Assembly (NCBI GenBank): GCA_030247885.1
Contig: JAPDRO010000030.1
Span: forward strand, 202,416-266,415
From: Taxawa tesnikishii (nom. ined.)
Lineage: Eukaryota > Ascomycota > Dothideomycetes > Dothideales
Direction of reading: 5' to 3'
Length of the DNA stretch: 64,000 bases
The notes under the pieces are model-generated. The model saw only the letters and a list, made by a program, of their open reading frames with translations. It was not told the origin of the DNA and did not search any database. The translations under genes and the position numbers were made by a program. Shown here piece by piece: positions 26,475 to 38,520 of the stretch (position 1 is the first letter of the stretch; each line of letters opens with the position of its first letter).

Positions 26475-27928
26475 TCACCGTCGCATACAATTCCGAATGC
26501 GGTGCTGGCGTGTCCGGCCCAACCTCAGTAAGAGTAACGTCAAAGTTAAGTAGCAACTGTGTTTCCCGCTACTGTTAGCATTCTCGCATTCACGTTTTTG
26601 GACTGGATAGCTCAGCTTGCCAGCTACAATGGCATCCTGGATTTCGTCCATGAGGCGCTTAAAGATAGCTGGCCGCGAAAGTACCGAGACCATGAAGGCT
26701 GTCGATGCGCTGCCAAAACCATCCGAGCCAGCTCCGAGAATCACAAAAATCTCCGAGATGATCGTGTCGTCGAAAAGATGGTCGCCGTCGGGTGTACAAG
26801 CGTCCATAAAGCTGCGGCGTGCCAAGTCAACATCTACCAGCAGGTAGCCCAGCCATATAGAGCGGCCGGTAAAATGAAAGGAGCTATTCACTCACGATTG
26901 TAAGAGATCGTACGACTTCCCTCCTATATGAGCCTTTTGGCCGAGCTCCCTGATGCGCCTGCTGCGCTCAGCTAGAATGGCTCCCGCCTTCTCCATGACG
27001 ACAGCAAAGCCTAGTTGCTGTTCTGTGCGGACGACCAGCCATTTCTGCAGCCAAGAGTTGAGTAGCGCTTCGGTGAGAGGATATACGCGACCTGCCACAC
27101 CAAAGATAAGCATGCCCACACGAAACCCCTCGATGAGACCGCCAACGTCGGAGCCAGACTTGATGAAGCCAAGAGGATTCCTGAAACCCAAGTCGGTGAT
27201 GGTGTCGTACGCTAGATAGTGAGACCAGTGCGAAAAGTCCACAGGCTTTTTCTGCCCCGCAAACCTTTCATCTATGCTACTGACCCAGTGCAAGATGTGC
27301 TTGTCCAGAAGGGGCTCCATCCTCTGAATGTTCGCGAGAGCATATGGAGCGCCGATAAGGCGGCGATGCGCAGCATGAGCGCCTGGCTCTCGAAGCAGGA
27401 TACTGTTACTTTTTCCAACGTAGCCTTGCAAGTAAAATCGGGATTTAGTATCCCGACGGTGGAAGATGGTAGGCATGGCCTTGCTATCCGCGACGAGCAA
27501 CATGGTAGGCGTGACGCGGATCACTGGGCCTGAGATCAAAAATTGGCGTTGATTTCTTTTTCCAAACGAGAAGATTTGCTTAATATTTACATACCATGTT
27601 TCTTGGTGAGCGCCCATTGCGTGTGCAGCTCAGTGCCCCAAAAATGGTGCCAGGCTAGCCAAAGCGGTGTGACGCTGGCGAACCACGGCCCTGGATAATG
27701 TCTTAGAGGATGAAAGTAACGATAGTGCACGATCCGCCAGATTATGTCCGCGATACATGTCAGACTGAATATGGCACATAGAATCAAGTCCTGAGTCTTG
27801 AAAAATTCAGAAGACTGTGAGTAACCGAAGTTGTAGCGACCATGATGGTGTTTGGACCGACTTCCCCTTAGGAGAGTTTGCTTCGACAGGAAGTTGTTGA
27901 TATAAGTCGAAAATAAAGGACGGTGCAA
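26475..27928 (-). pseudogene. Cytochrome P450, 3'-truncated (no heme-binding loop)
   Basis: Exon 1 (27928-27595) has a membrane anchor LILCAIFSLTCIADIIW and the proline-rich hinge HPLRHYPGPWFAS. An intron (27594-27530, GTATGT..CAG) joins to exon 2 (27529-26896), with GPVIRVTPTMLLVADSKA and FSHWSHYLAYDTITDLGF. A second intron (26895-26812, GTGAGT..CAG) restores the frame into FMDACTPDGD and the I-helix ILGAGSDGFGSAST, then EIQDAIVAGKLSYP. After that the frame becomes non-P450 and I find no ExxR, no PERF and no FxxGxxxC heme loop. A weak P450-like scrap (GGITLPEDL) occurs near 26350 before the AT-rich block. The gene appears to have lost its catalytic C-terminus, probably to the adjacent insertion. 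The family subclass cannot be named by eye. Confidence 0.82.
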
Positions 27929-28533
27929 GAGGGTAGGCGAAGACAGAATTCGGACTCTGTATCCAACGAGTTATGATACTTGGAATCTCTCCGGCGGCTA
28001 ATGAGGTCTGCCTTGCGCCATGTAGTGAAGATGTGAATTACTAATTTGAAGTTAGCATCGGTCAGCATAGATTCGATGCTTACATGTTATAAAGCTTACG
28101 CTTATGGCACATCAGTGCCTGCTGGCCGACGGCACCAAGATCTGCCTCAGAAATGAAAGATGACCACGCAGGTAATCACAATGTAGGAGCCAGCGATTGC
28201 ACGTAATAAGGTGTCATGGTAGAAAAAGACGCACCGAGATCAGCAATCCTCGTCCGTGACGCGACCTTGTTGTCTACCTAGCATTATATGCTGTTCTGTC
28301 CTACCTAGCTCCGAGACCAACTGTGATACTCGCGAGTCAATACGTTTCATTTCGACCAATCTCAGTCTTCGTTATCGCTTGCTACGGGTGTATGCGGAAC
28401 GGCGTAGCGATTCCCAGAAGCTCGCGATATTGGGAATTGTGCGCGCGCAGACGAGAACGGAACTCGAGCGGTCACGGAGAGTACAGAGTGAATCTGTCGA
28501 GCAGCGGAAGCAGTACTCATCCTCAGAGCAATC
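27929..28533. other. Intergenic region upstream of the P450 remnant
   Basis: Normal-composition DNA. Overlapping short frames exist on both strands with no recognisable protein. It probably holds the former P450 promoter. Confidence 0.4.
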
Positions 28534-28750
28534 ATGACAACATACGCGACTTTGGTGCCCCACGATGTTGTCAAACAGTCGAGTACACTAACCAGATTTC
28601 CAACGGCAGTCCATCGCGATCATGCTCTATGCCTGGAAGCAGCGCACAAGATTCGAGATGAATTTGTATCCAAGGTTGATGTGGATTTGAATGCTAAGAC
28701 TATAGGCGACTATCCTATACTAGGCTTAGTTCAAGTAGTTACGTTTACGA
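28534..28750 (+). CDS. Possible gene fragment cut by the family C transposon
   Basis: A frame starting MTTYATLVPHDVVKQ and including LEAAHKIRDEFVSKVDVD runs to the junction with the transposon at 28751, where it enters TIR sequence and ends within it. It has an ordinary amino-acid mix but I recognise no family. It may be the first exon of a gene interrupted by the insertion, or a chance frame. Confidence 0.25.
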
Positions 28751-28858
28751 TAACGTAAACCGCGGGGTAGTAAACTAGGTAGGGTAGTAAACTACTAAAA
28801 CGCGACCCTCCGATCTTTCAACTCTACTACTACCCGTTATAAATGCTTCTATAACTAG

Positions 28859-31372
28859 TAAACTACTATCTTAATATAGCTAATATATAAATCTACTTAA
28901 TACGCGTTAAATACTATATTATTATAACTAAAAATAAGACTATAAGCCTACTTATAATAGCTATTATTATAAGGTTTTATAGTAGAGTAGTAAATAGACT
29001 TATATAAATAGTTTATACTACTTATATTTACTTAAAAGTATAACGTTATAATTATAGCGTATAGTAATAAGTAAGAGTAATAATATAATACTTAAAGCCT
29101 TCTTATTACTTATAATATTAACTACTTACTTCCTATACTTAATATTTTATTTACGTAAGTTTAAGGCTTTTCTCTTACTCTTTCGAGATAATTAAAAAGC
29201 TTTTATAGCGTTTTAAGCCTCTTACTAGCGAGCGCGTTTAACTACTTATTTAGTCTTCTTAGCCTTTTCTTTCTTCTTAATTACCTTAGTTACTTTTCTT
29301 ATTATATACTTCTCTTTAACTATCTTAAGCTTATATAGTTAAGTAGCCTTCTTAAGCTTAATTAACTTAGCTTTTTAAAGTTACTACTCTTTTTCTTTAC
29401 GTTTCTTTACTATCTAATAAGTACGTACTTCTTTAACTTTTTTAGTAACTAGAAAATAGCGCTACTATAATACTCTTTACGCTACTAAAGATTAAGAGGC
29501 TTACTATACTTCTAACGCTTCTTCTTATTACTTAGAGCTTCTCTAAGGCTCTTATTTTTATATTAAAGTAACTAGTTTTAACTAAGATAAAGTAAAATAA
29601 GTAACTAAGTTTTCGCGCCTTAGTAGTAGTATTATCCTTTACTACTACCTTAATAATTCGCTTTATCTTCCTCTAGTTAGAGGCGCTAAGTATTAACGTA
29701 AAGCTTTCTTATAATTCTTACTTATTTAAGGTAATATTAGCGAATTATTTAAGTATAATATCTATATTAAGTAGTAATATACTAGTTACTTTAAAGGAGC
29801 TAAGTACTATTATTTCTTTAAAGGAGCTTACTTATACCTTTTAAAATAAGAAAAAGAAGTCTTCCTTCTTAATTAATAATAGCCTTTAGCTTCTCTTAAG
29901 GAAAGCTAATAGCTCGTTTAAGTAAGCTTATAAGAGAAGCTTAAATATCGCTATATTAAGTAACTATAATATATATATTAAATAAGGAGGAAAGATAGTT
30001 AAGAGTATCTTATATTAATTATAATACTTAATAAAATCTATAGTAACGTAAGATTTATAGTTATTAAGAATAAGTAACTAGTAAGACTATTATACTTTCG
30101 CCTTAGTATAGTAATTAAATACTTATTTAAGCTAGGTAAAGCCTATATTATTATTTATCTAACTTAATAGTAATAAGCTAATATATACTAAGTATTTTCC
30201 TAGCTTAATATCTTTTACTTAACTTAGTTATATAGCTCTACTAGTAGCCTAATAAATAAGGCTTAGTAGTAATATTAATTTATTAGCGTATATATAAGCT
30301 AAAATAGTAATCTATTTACGTAAGCTATCTTATATAGCTACTTTAACTTTCTTCTTTTCTTATATTCGTCTACTAAATACTCGTTTCGATTAGCTAGTAA
30401 TACTAATTAAGAAGCCCTTCTTATTTATATTATATATATAGCGAGCCTTAATATTATATTAGTTAATCTTATAATATAATAAGTCGAAGTATAAGCTATA
30501 TTTATCCCCTAAATTAGCTTAATAGTAATTACTATTTATACTTATAGTCTACTATAAGATAAGATAGATACTATATTAGTTAATAAAGTAAGTAACTTAA
30601 GTCTTACTTATAGACTTTAGAGTTATTTTTAACGTAAAGTTTCGTACTATTTCTCTTATAGAAAGTAGGCCTTACTTTATAAGTCTTTTAATATACTATA
30701 TAAGCTCTTACTCCTATTAGTTACTATTAATATATATAACCTTACTTAAGGTATATAAGAGTAAATACTTACGTAACGTTACTTTTGTTATAAGTTAAAA
30801 GGTTATAAGCCTAAGTTAGCGCGTTAGTTAAATCGTAATCTCGATATATAATAGAAGGTTACAAGTTCGATTTCTACTTAAGTTATAGTAAAAGCGCGTA
30901 AAATCCTAAATGAGAGTAAAGCCTTAGTAAGCTATAAAGTCGGCTAATAAGCTCGGAAGGTTATAAGTCTTAAATCTATTAGTAACGTTATATGCTTATA
31001 CCCCTTACTAGAGTTAGGAGGAGTATTAATATATATAACCTTACTTAAGGTATATAAGAGTAGATACTTATATAACATTACTTTTATTATAAGTTAAAAG
31101 TTACTAAGCTTTTATTAGTTAAGTATATTAGTTATACGCGACGTTATAGTAACTTAGTACCTTCGCGTTAATATAGAACGTATAATACTATACTTATTAG
31201 CTATTCTAATATAGTTAGGAGATTCTCTAGGCTTTAGCGATTTTATTTTTATAAGCGTATCCTTAATTAAGCTTATATTAGTAAAGTTAATATAGTATTA
31301 AAGTTTAAGATAGTTAGTATCTACTATATATTAAGTAAATCTACGTATTAGTTATACTAAGATAGTAGTCTA
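28859..31372 (-). mobile_element. Pogo-like element D (HTH_psq plus DDE_1 relic), inserted in family C copy 3
   Basis: Its ends are inverted copies: TA followed by AACTACTATCTTAATATAGCT on the left, and on the right, in complement, TA followed by GACTACTATCTTAGTATAACT. On the minus strand, with stops read as mutated Gln/Trp, the N-terminal part (about 31260-31110) gives a psq-type helix-turn-helix (ESPNYIRIANKY then TRRYQ). Further on, about 30410, it gives the DDE_1 box YNINKKGFLI, the mutated form of the Asn-Met-Asp-Glu-Lys-Gly-Phe motif, then KKKVKVAI. Length without the 375-bp insert and its 5-bp duplication is about 2134 bp. Confidence 0.82.
30725..31099. mobile_element. 375-bp TRIM-like mini-LTR element with tRNA-like core (copy 1)
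   Basis: Two 76-bp direct repeats (30725-30800 and 31024-31099) start TATTAATATATATAACC and end AAGTTAAAA. They enclose a 223-bp internal region. The unit is flanked by the 5-bp duplication GTTAC (30720-30724 and 31100-31104). A purine-rich run GTTAGGAGGAG lies immediately before the right repeat, where a polypurine tract belongs. The internal region has an A-box-like TAGCGCGTTAGTTA at 30817 and a B-box-like AGTTCGATTTC at 30864, spaced as in a tRNA gene. No protein is encoded. It lies inside pogo element D. Alternative: a tRNA-derived SINE with flanking duplications. The 5-bp duplication and PPT favour the LTR/TRIM reading. Confidence 0.8.
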
Positions 31373-33101
31373 TACTAAAGCTAATATCTAAAATATACTT
31401 TATACCTTAAAAGAAAAGTAATACTCTTTTATTTATAAGACTATTAATATATATAATATTCCTTATAATACTCTATGTAATTATATAGCTAAATAAACTT
31501 TACGCGTAATAGCGCGTAAATTATAATAAATCCTTTCAAACGCGAAAGAGAAGACTTTTATTTAATAAATTATACGTCTTATATATATTAGCTTTCCTAC
31601 TTTACTTACGTTAATTATATAAATAACTAAAGAAATTTAACGCGAATATATATAACTATTAAGGACTTCGTAACCTTTTCCTTAACTAATTAGTAAGAAG
31701 TAACTCGACTACTTTAAAACCTACTATCTTAAGATAGTAAGTATTTAGACTCGTTAAATTAAAAGTATATACTTTAATACGATAAGTTATAACGCTATAA
31801 AGAGATAATTTAATATAATAACGGAGCTATTTATATAGTATAACTACTTTCTAAAGTACGTTTATAATATAAATAAGTTTAACTTTATAGTAAAAGTAAG
31901 TTAAATATTAAGAGCGTTAGTTAATATACGCGAGGTAATTAATTAAAAGTAAATCGAAAGTAAATAAGAGTAAATAATTATAATCGAGTATATAAATACT
32001 ACTAGGAAAGCTATATTACTCTTAATTATCTTTAAGGCTAAATATACTAATACTATATAAGTACTTATATATACGCCTTTAAACTAAAAGTTTTTAACTA
32101 GTAGTAGTAGTTAGATATCTAATAATTATAGTTTATAATAACTAACTACTATCTTTAAGCCTTTAACGTAACTAAAGAACCTTACAATATAAAGAATACT
32201 AATTATAAATAGTTATAATAACTATATAACTATAAAGGTAATTACTTTCTATATAGAGAATATAATTAACTTACTTATCTTATTATTATATTATTTATAT
32301 ATACTTTAACTACTTAATATTAGCGTATTTACGCTACTTAAGTACGCGTTAACTTTAGAAACTAATGCTACTTTACGAGTTAACTTTAACTATATAGTAT
32401 ATATAAAATAAACGGAGATATATATTTACGTAAGAGCGAAGGTCTTTAAGGCTAGTAGTATCCTTAGTAAGTAAAAAGACGCTAGTCTCTAGCCTTTAAA
32501 CCTTATAATAGTACTTAATAAGTTACTTACGAAGCTAACTATAATAGATATATAACCTTATATACTTTAATAATAACTTAATCTAAACCTTTTACTATTA
32601 AATAACTTTCTATTAAATAGTATTAAGTTATATAAAGTAAATATAATACTTAAATTAGCGATTAAAGCTATATAGGACGTTTCTTTTTAATAAAGTACTA
32701 TATAAAGTAAATAACTCGCACTTTTAAAGCGACATATAGTAAGAACATTATATTACGTAAGTAGGTAAAAGAATAGTAAGAGCTTCTTAATATATAAAAG
32801 ACTTAAAAGAAGGGAAAGTAAGTCGTATTAAAGGGAAGATTTATATTTAGTACGTAAAAAGTACTCGAAATAGTTAAGGTAACTAAAGTAAAGTTATTTA
32901 TTAAAAAACTACGTAGACAATTACGTAAGTATTTAATTAAGGAAGCGCTAAAAGATAAGGAAAATAAAGTACTTAGAAATATATATAGCGACTTAGATTT
33001 TAACTATATTATTATAGTATGTAAATAGTAGTTAAAGCTAAAAGAGTCGCGTCTTAGTAGTTTACTACTTTACTTAGTTTACTACTTTATAGTTTACGTT
33101 A

Positions 33102-36100
33102 CTAGAGTACTTACTTAAAAGGCTAGTACTTATAACGAGGTTTATTAACTTTATTATAATAAATAATAGTAAGCTTATAAATATAGTCTTAAAAATATCG
33201 AGTTAATAATAATTAAACTACTATAACGCTATCGACGTAATAAAAGTAACTATATTTAATACGAAGTTCTAGTATTCGCTATAAGGTCCTAATAATTTAA
33301 TAAGTAATAAAATAAGTATAGTAATTAAAATAAAGTAGTTCTAAGCTAGTATCTTAGTCGATATAATAGTAATAGACTACGATTTAGCTATAGATATTAT
33401 AACTACTTATAGTAATAGCCTATAAATAGTAATATCTCCCTATTTAATATCTCTTTTATAAAAGAGTATCTCCCTATTTAACTAGTAAATTACGGCCTTA
33501 AGTAAGAAGATAAAAGATCTTTATTATTATATTTACGACTAATTTAAAATAGTATATTTTAAGACATATCGTATTTTAATATAGGAATCCGTCTTATATA
33601 AGCGGAAAAAGTAAAGCTATCCGAGATTACTAATATAGTACTATATACGGCGGTACTTATTAATAATTACTATAGCTAGTCGAAAGAGCTAAAATATTAC
33701 CTTAAAATATAAGGTTTAAAAATCCTGTTTAATACGGTCTATATCCTAATATAATAATATAAATACTTAGATATCGAAGTTATAAAGAGACTTCGAGAAA
33801 AATACGTAGAACTTTAGGAGTAATACTTATTTTTAGTTAAAGAGCTAAAATAAATTAAGGGAGTTATTTTTAACGCTTACTATAAATATATTATAGTAGC
33901 TTAGTATATAGCCTCGAGTTCGGAATTTTAGAGTATCTTTACTCCTTACTACCTTACTAAGGAGGAGTTAAAATAACCGGAATATCTACTATTAAATAGT
34001 ACCTTTTAATAGAAATATATATTAACTAATAGTTATTAGGAAGCTAACTTTATAGTACCTATTAATAGCTCTATTATAATAAATAGCGTTAGGTTTTCTT
34101 AAATTAATAAAGTTATAATTCTAGCGATACTATTAGTTAAAGTAACTAATTATAACGTAAATGAAATTAATAGATTAAAATATAAAAAGGGCTATATTAG
34201 TAATATAAACTAGCTATATAATAGTACTTAATATTTATTATAAAAACCTTCTAATAATATAAATATTAACTTATCTCTCTCTATTAAATAAAGTTTAACT
34301 TTATAGCTAGCTTATTAAAGTTCCTTATAACTATATTAATACCCTTCCTTTAAAAAAGATTAAGGAGACTTATATTAACGCCTTTAACTCTTAGCTAAAA
34401 GTCCTAGCTATATCTTTAATATCTATTAAATCTATTATTAGTATACTCTATTATTTATTTCTTACGCTTAATAATATCGAGGATAACTTAATACTATATA
34501 AAGGAAATCCTACTACTTATACTTTATTTAGTATAGTACTAATAATAAACTTAGCTAACTATATTTTTATATATACTTTCGAAGAATTTTAGTAACTTTA
34601 AAGCCTAGATATTATAGGAATCTTTATAAAAGAGTTAAAGAACTTATACTATAAATAAGCTTTAGACTTATATTAGAAATATTATATATACGTACTTACT
34701 ATTAAAGAGTATATAATAATAGTTAATTATAAGACTAGTAGTCTCTTTTAATTATATATTCGACTAATATAAAGTAAATCTAATAAGAAGAGCGAATATA
34801 TTAATATAAGTCGATTTGTTATATTACTTAGGCGTTATTTCTAAATTCGCAACAATTACTAAAACCTTATATTAAATAAAGTAAGATAGTATACTTAATT
34901 ATATTATAAAATAAAGTTAACTTATATTAGTATACTAGCTAAAAAGGCTTTTACGAGGACTTAAATAAGGGTAAGATCTTCCTACTACTTATTTACTATC
35001 TTACTAACTCTAATCTTAAATAGATAATAATTAGGGGTATATTATAATATAAAGGAGTTAGTAAGATACTAATAGAATTAAAAAGGCTAATCTTAAGGAA
35101 GATAAAAAAGGAAAGAGCCTTCGACTTTACTTTCTTATTACTTTAAGATATATAAGAAGATATACTTAAAGAGTTAAAGTTACTTAAAGTTAAATTTAAA
35201 TCTAAGAATTCTATCTTCGAATTAGTACTTAAAAGGTTATAAGTATAAGGAGTTATTTACTTATAGAAGCTATTTACTCTCTACTACTAACTAGTACTAA
35301 TACTATTAAAGATCGATAATAAATACTTTATTTAGACTTCTAGTAATACTACTTTAGTATCCTTAAAGTCTACTAGATTACTTACTAGTCTTAAAATATA
35401 TACTTATTTAATAATTTCGGATCTATTAATACTATATACTCCTACGCTTTATTACTAAGATTTACTTTTAGTCGTACGATCCTAGAGTCCCTCTTTTTAG
35501 CCTAGTAATATTACTACGTATACTATAACTAGATTTAAGATATATTTCGTTTTAGTTACTTTAAGGCCCTAGGTAACGTATAGTTCTAATTTATTATCGA
35601 TAATAATAGAAACTACTAGTTCTTAATTCTTAATATTAGTAATTAACTAGCTACTTTATTAAACTACTTATAACTATCGATTTATTACTTCCTCGAATAA
35701 ATAAGATATAAAGATAACTCTAATAGTACCTTTAAGTATAGTATCTAAGTTGTAAATATTAATATACGCTTTTTCGGTAACTTAAGTTATTAAGTTAGTA
35801 TACTCTAAGTACGTTTATTAGACCGACATATATAGACATTTATAATACTATAGGAAAATAAGGATATATAATATAGAACTAAGTTAAGGAAATTATAGTA
35901 AGTAATAACTTAGTATAAAGTATTTAAGTTTTAATATTAAGTATATTTTACGCTACTTAGGTACTATTTAGGAGGCTATCTCCTAGTAAAGTATTATTAT
36001 TTACTATATAATACTACTATAAAAGGAAGTTAAGAACTAAAGGAAGGAACGTATAACTCCTTAATTATTAGTAGGTTCTCTTAAGATTAATACCTAGGAA

Positions 36101-36669
36101 GTTAAGTTATAAGTTTTAACTTAACCTAAAGGAGTAAAGTAAAGAAGGTAATATATTATAGTAAATTCTTATATAATATCTCGACTATAATAAGCGTAAG
36201 TATAAAGCCTAAGGATATAATTATTAATCTATATATATAATAATTACTAGGCTATAGTCGATATACTACTAATAGTATTTAAGTATATAATATAAATCGA
36301 ATTAATTATCGGATAGGAATAATAACTAGTTATTTATACCCCTATATTTATCTTACTTAAAAAGACTATAAATATATTAGTAAGTCTTATTACTTATAGT
36401 TTTATATGTTAGTAATTACTCGTAAAGGTAATAATCTAAGATAATATAACTAATTACGAAGTCCTTATTAGTAAGCTAATAAGTAAAATATAAGCTTAAG
36501 TATTATTATTATTTACTCGAATTAACTTTCGCTAAAGCTAAATATAGTAGGAGTTAATATAAGTAGTACGCTTCTTTAAAGTAAGCTTAAGCGTATTATA
36601 ACGCATTTTTATATAGATATTATAACGATTTTAAATACATAATTTTATATTAGTTTTATCTCTTAAGAT
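33102..36669. other. RIP-degenerated repeat DNA, unassigned
   Basis: AT-rich block with dense stops between two TIR elements. A local near-palindrome flanked by TCTCCCTATTTA repeats occurs at 33436-33480. Residual coding-like texture around 34300-35600 suggests a large degraded transposon. I could not recognise conserved protein motifs. Confidence 0.45.
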
Positions 36670-38520
36670 TAACGTATTTTATAAGTAAGTTAGCTACCTA
36701 AGTAAGTCGGCTACCTTACGAAACTAGAACGCCTACGTAGCAATATTACGTAATACTATAATACTTTATAGTAGTCTATAGAATAGTATATAATTATTTA
36801 GAAACGTTACTATCTTCTATATCTTCTATTTCTACTTTATAGGTACGGGAGTTATACTTAGTCTCGCTATAATAGCTATAACGCTACTTTACGCGTACCT
36901 TCTTTATAGCCTTCTTACTATTATTACTACTACTACCCTCCTTAGTAGCAACTAGATTAGTTACCTTACCTACTATTAGAGTTTCCTCTATTTATACGTA
37001 TTACCTTTTATAGCTCTTACGCTTTATAGCTACCTTAATTACGTCTTATAGACGCGCTATTTCTTCGCGTATTAATACTATCTTATACGCTATTTACTAA
37101 GCGCCCTTAGTTAGTTACTTAACCTACTTATTTAAAGAGCTTACTAGAAACCCTTAATGTTTTTATATACGATTTGAAATTAGCGTTAACTACGCCTTTA
37201 TTTTACTAGCGTTATATAGTATTTTCGCCTCCTATTCGACTATACCTAGTATAAGTAGCGTTAGCGTACGTAGCCTTATATTTAGCTTCGATAATATAGC
37301 CTCTAAGTTATATAAGACTAGCCTAGCGCCTCGAAACTCTACGTAGATATTTTCCTATATAAACGCCTTCTTAAAAGCTACTTTAAAGGTAGTTAAGAAG
37401 GTTTCTTTTATAATATAGTAAACGTAACTATATACTAAGGCTAAGATCTCGTTACTATATAGGCGCTTTAGTAGTAAGTAGTAAATAACGTTAAGTAGTT
37501 ATAATAAGTATAAGGAGTATAAAGGTATATAAAGAACTATAATATTATTCTCCTTATAGTAATCCTAAAATTCGACTAAGTAGTAACTCTTATAGCCGTT
37601 AATAATAAGTAGCTTATATACCCTAATAGTATAAGTCTTCGTATACGTATCGAAGTACTTAAGCTACGTAAGTGCGAGCTTATTATTAGTCTAGCTAGTA
37701 GAAGAGACCTTAATAATTTAGTTATAAAGTAAATTGTTAAACTAGGTTAAGATAAGGACCTTACTTACGAAGATAATAAAGGGTAAGATAACGCGCCCTA
37801 TAGCTCTAATACCTTATATTAAAGTAACTTACTCGCAATTACTAAGTTATAGTTTCTTTTATTTACTAGGTTTCTTTAAGCTTATAATAACTAGCTAAGA
37901 TAATATCTTACTTATTAAAAAGCTAGATTTATTAAAATTATAAGTGTCCTTATCTAAGATACTATACTTCGCCTTTATTAATTAAATAAGCGCGAACTAG
38001 AGCTAAATAACTATTAGATCCTTATAAGTAACTCGCTAGTAATCGTACGGACGACTCTATTATATTCGTAGCTTAGGCGTACGCTTAATAAAGTTATTAA
38101 CTTAGTTCTTACTAATAGGCTTCCTATTACGCTTTCCTAGTAGTTTATTTACTATATCTCGTATATTTCCCTTCGAGAGTAGTACGCTACGTAGACTCTC
38201 GTCTAATATATACTATATTATTACCTTTTCTTCTAGTTTTATAAGGCGCTTTAATTTCGGCTTATAGTCGCGTCGAGAGCGCTATCTAGCGTATTAGTCT
38301 TATAGCGTTAATTAGGGTATAATATATACTACTATAGCGCGTCTCTCGCTTTAAATTTACTTAGATATAATATTAGAGATAGTAAAGTATATATCTCCTT
38401 TAATATAAGTATATTATACGTTGCGTTATTAAGGTATTACGTAATATTACTACGTAGGTATTCTAGTTTTATAAGGTAGTTAACTTACTTAAGTAATTAA
38501 CTTACTTATAAAACACGTTA
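36670..38520 (-). mobile_element. Family B pogo-like TIR element, full length, RIP-degenerated (copy 1)
   Basis: The 1851-bp unit has TIRs of about 90 bp: TAACGTATTTTATAAGTAAG at the left and the complement ending ...TAAAACACGTTA at the right, with terminal TA. It is the inverted counterpart of 49432-51282, which has exactly the same length. The relic of the CCHC knuckle seen on the plus strand in that copy lies on the minus strand here near 36860, so the transposase read on the minus strand. Confidence 0.88.

Larger units (their letters stand above)
28751..33101 (+). mobile_element. Family C pogo/Fot1-like element (copy 3), split by a nested pogo element
   Basis: The outer TIRs match each other: TAACGTAAACCGCGGGG at 28751 and its counterpart ending TAGTTTACGTTA at 33101. 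The left outer part (28751-28858) and the right part (from 31373) together match family C in reverse orientation to copies 1 and 2. Near 32800-32885 the plus strand retains a pogo-type tail, KGKxVVLKGRFIFST then KVLEIVK, so the transposase read on the plus strand. Subtracting the inserted element leaves about 1.84 kb, the family's usual length. All coding potential is lost to TAG/TAA stops. Confidence 0.82.

Noticed and set aside
26304-26531. Plus-strand Pro-rich frame
   Set aside because: Lies antisense to the P450 remnant's degraded 3' part; low-complexity translation with no family resemblance.
30806-30890. Functional tRNA gene
   Set aside because: A- and B-box-like words are present, but stems are mismatched, the same segment recurs inside a repeated element, and RIP has altered it. 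Better read as a tRNA-like part of the mini-LTR element.
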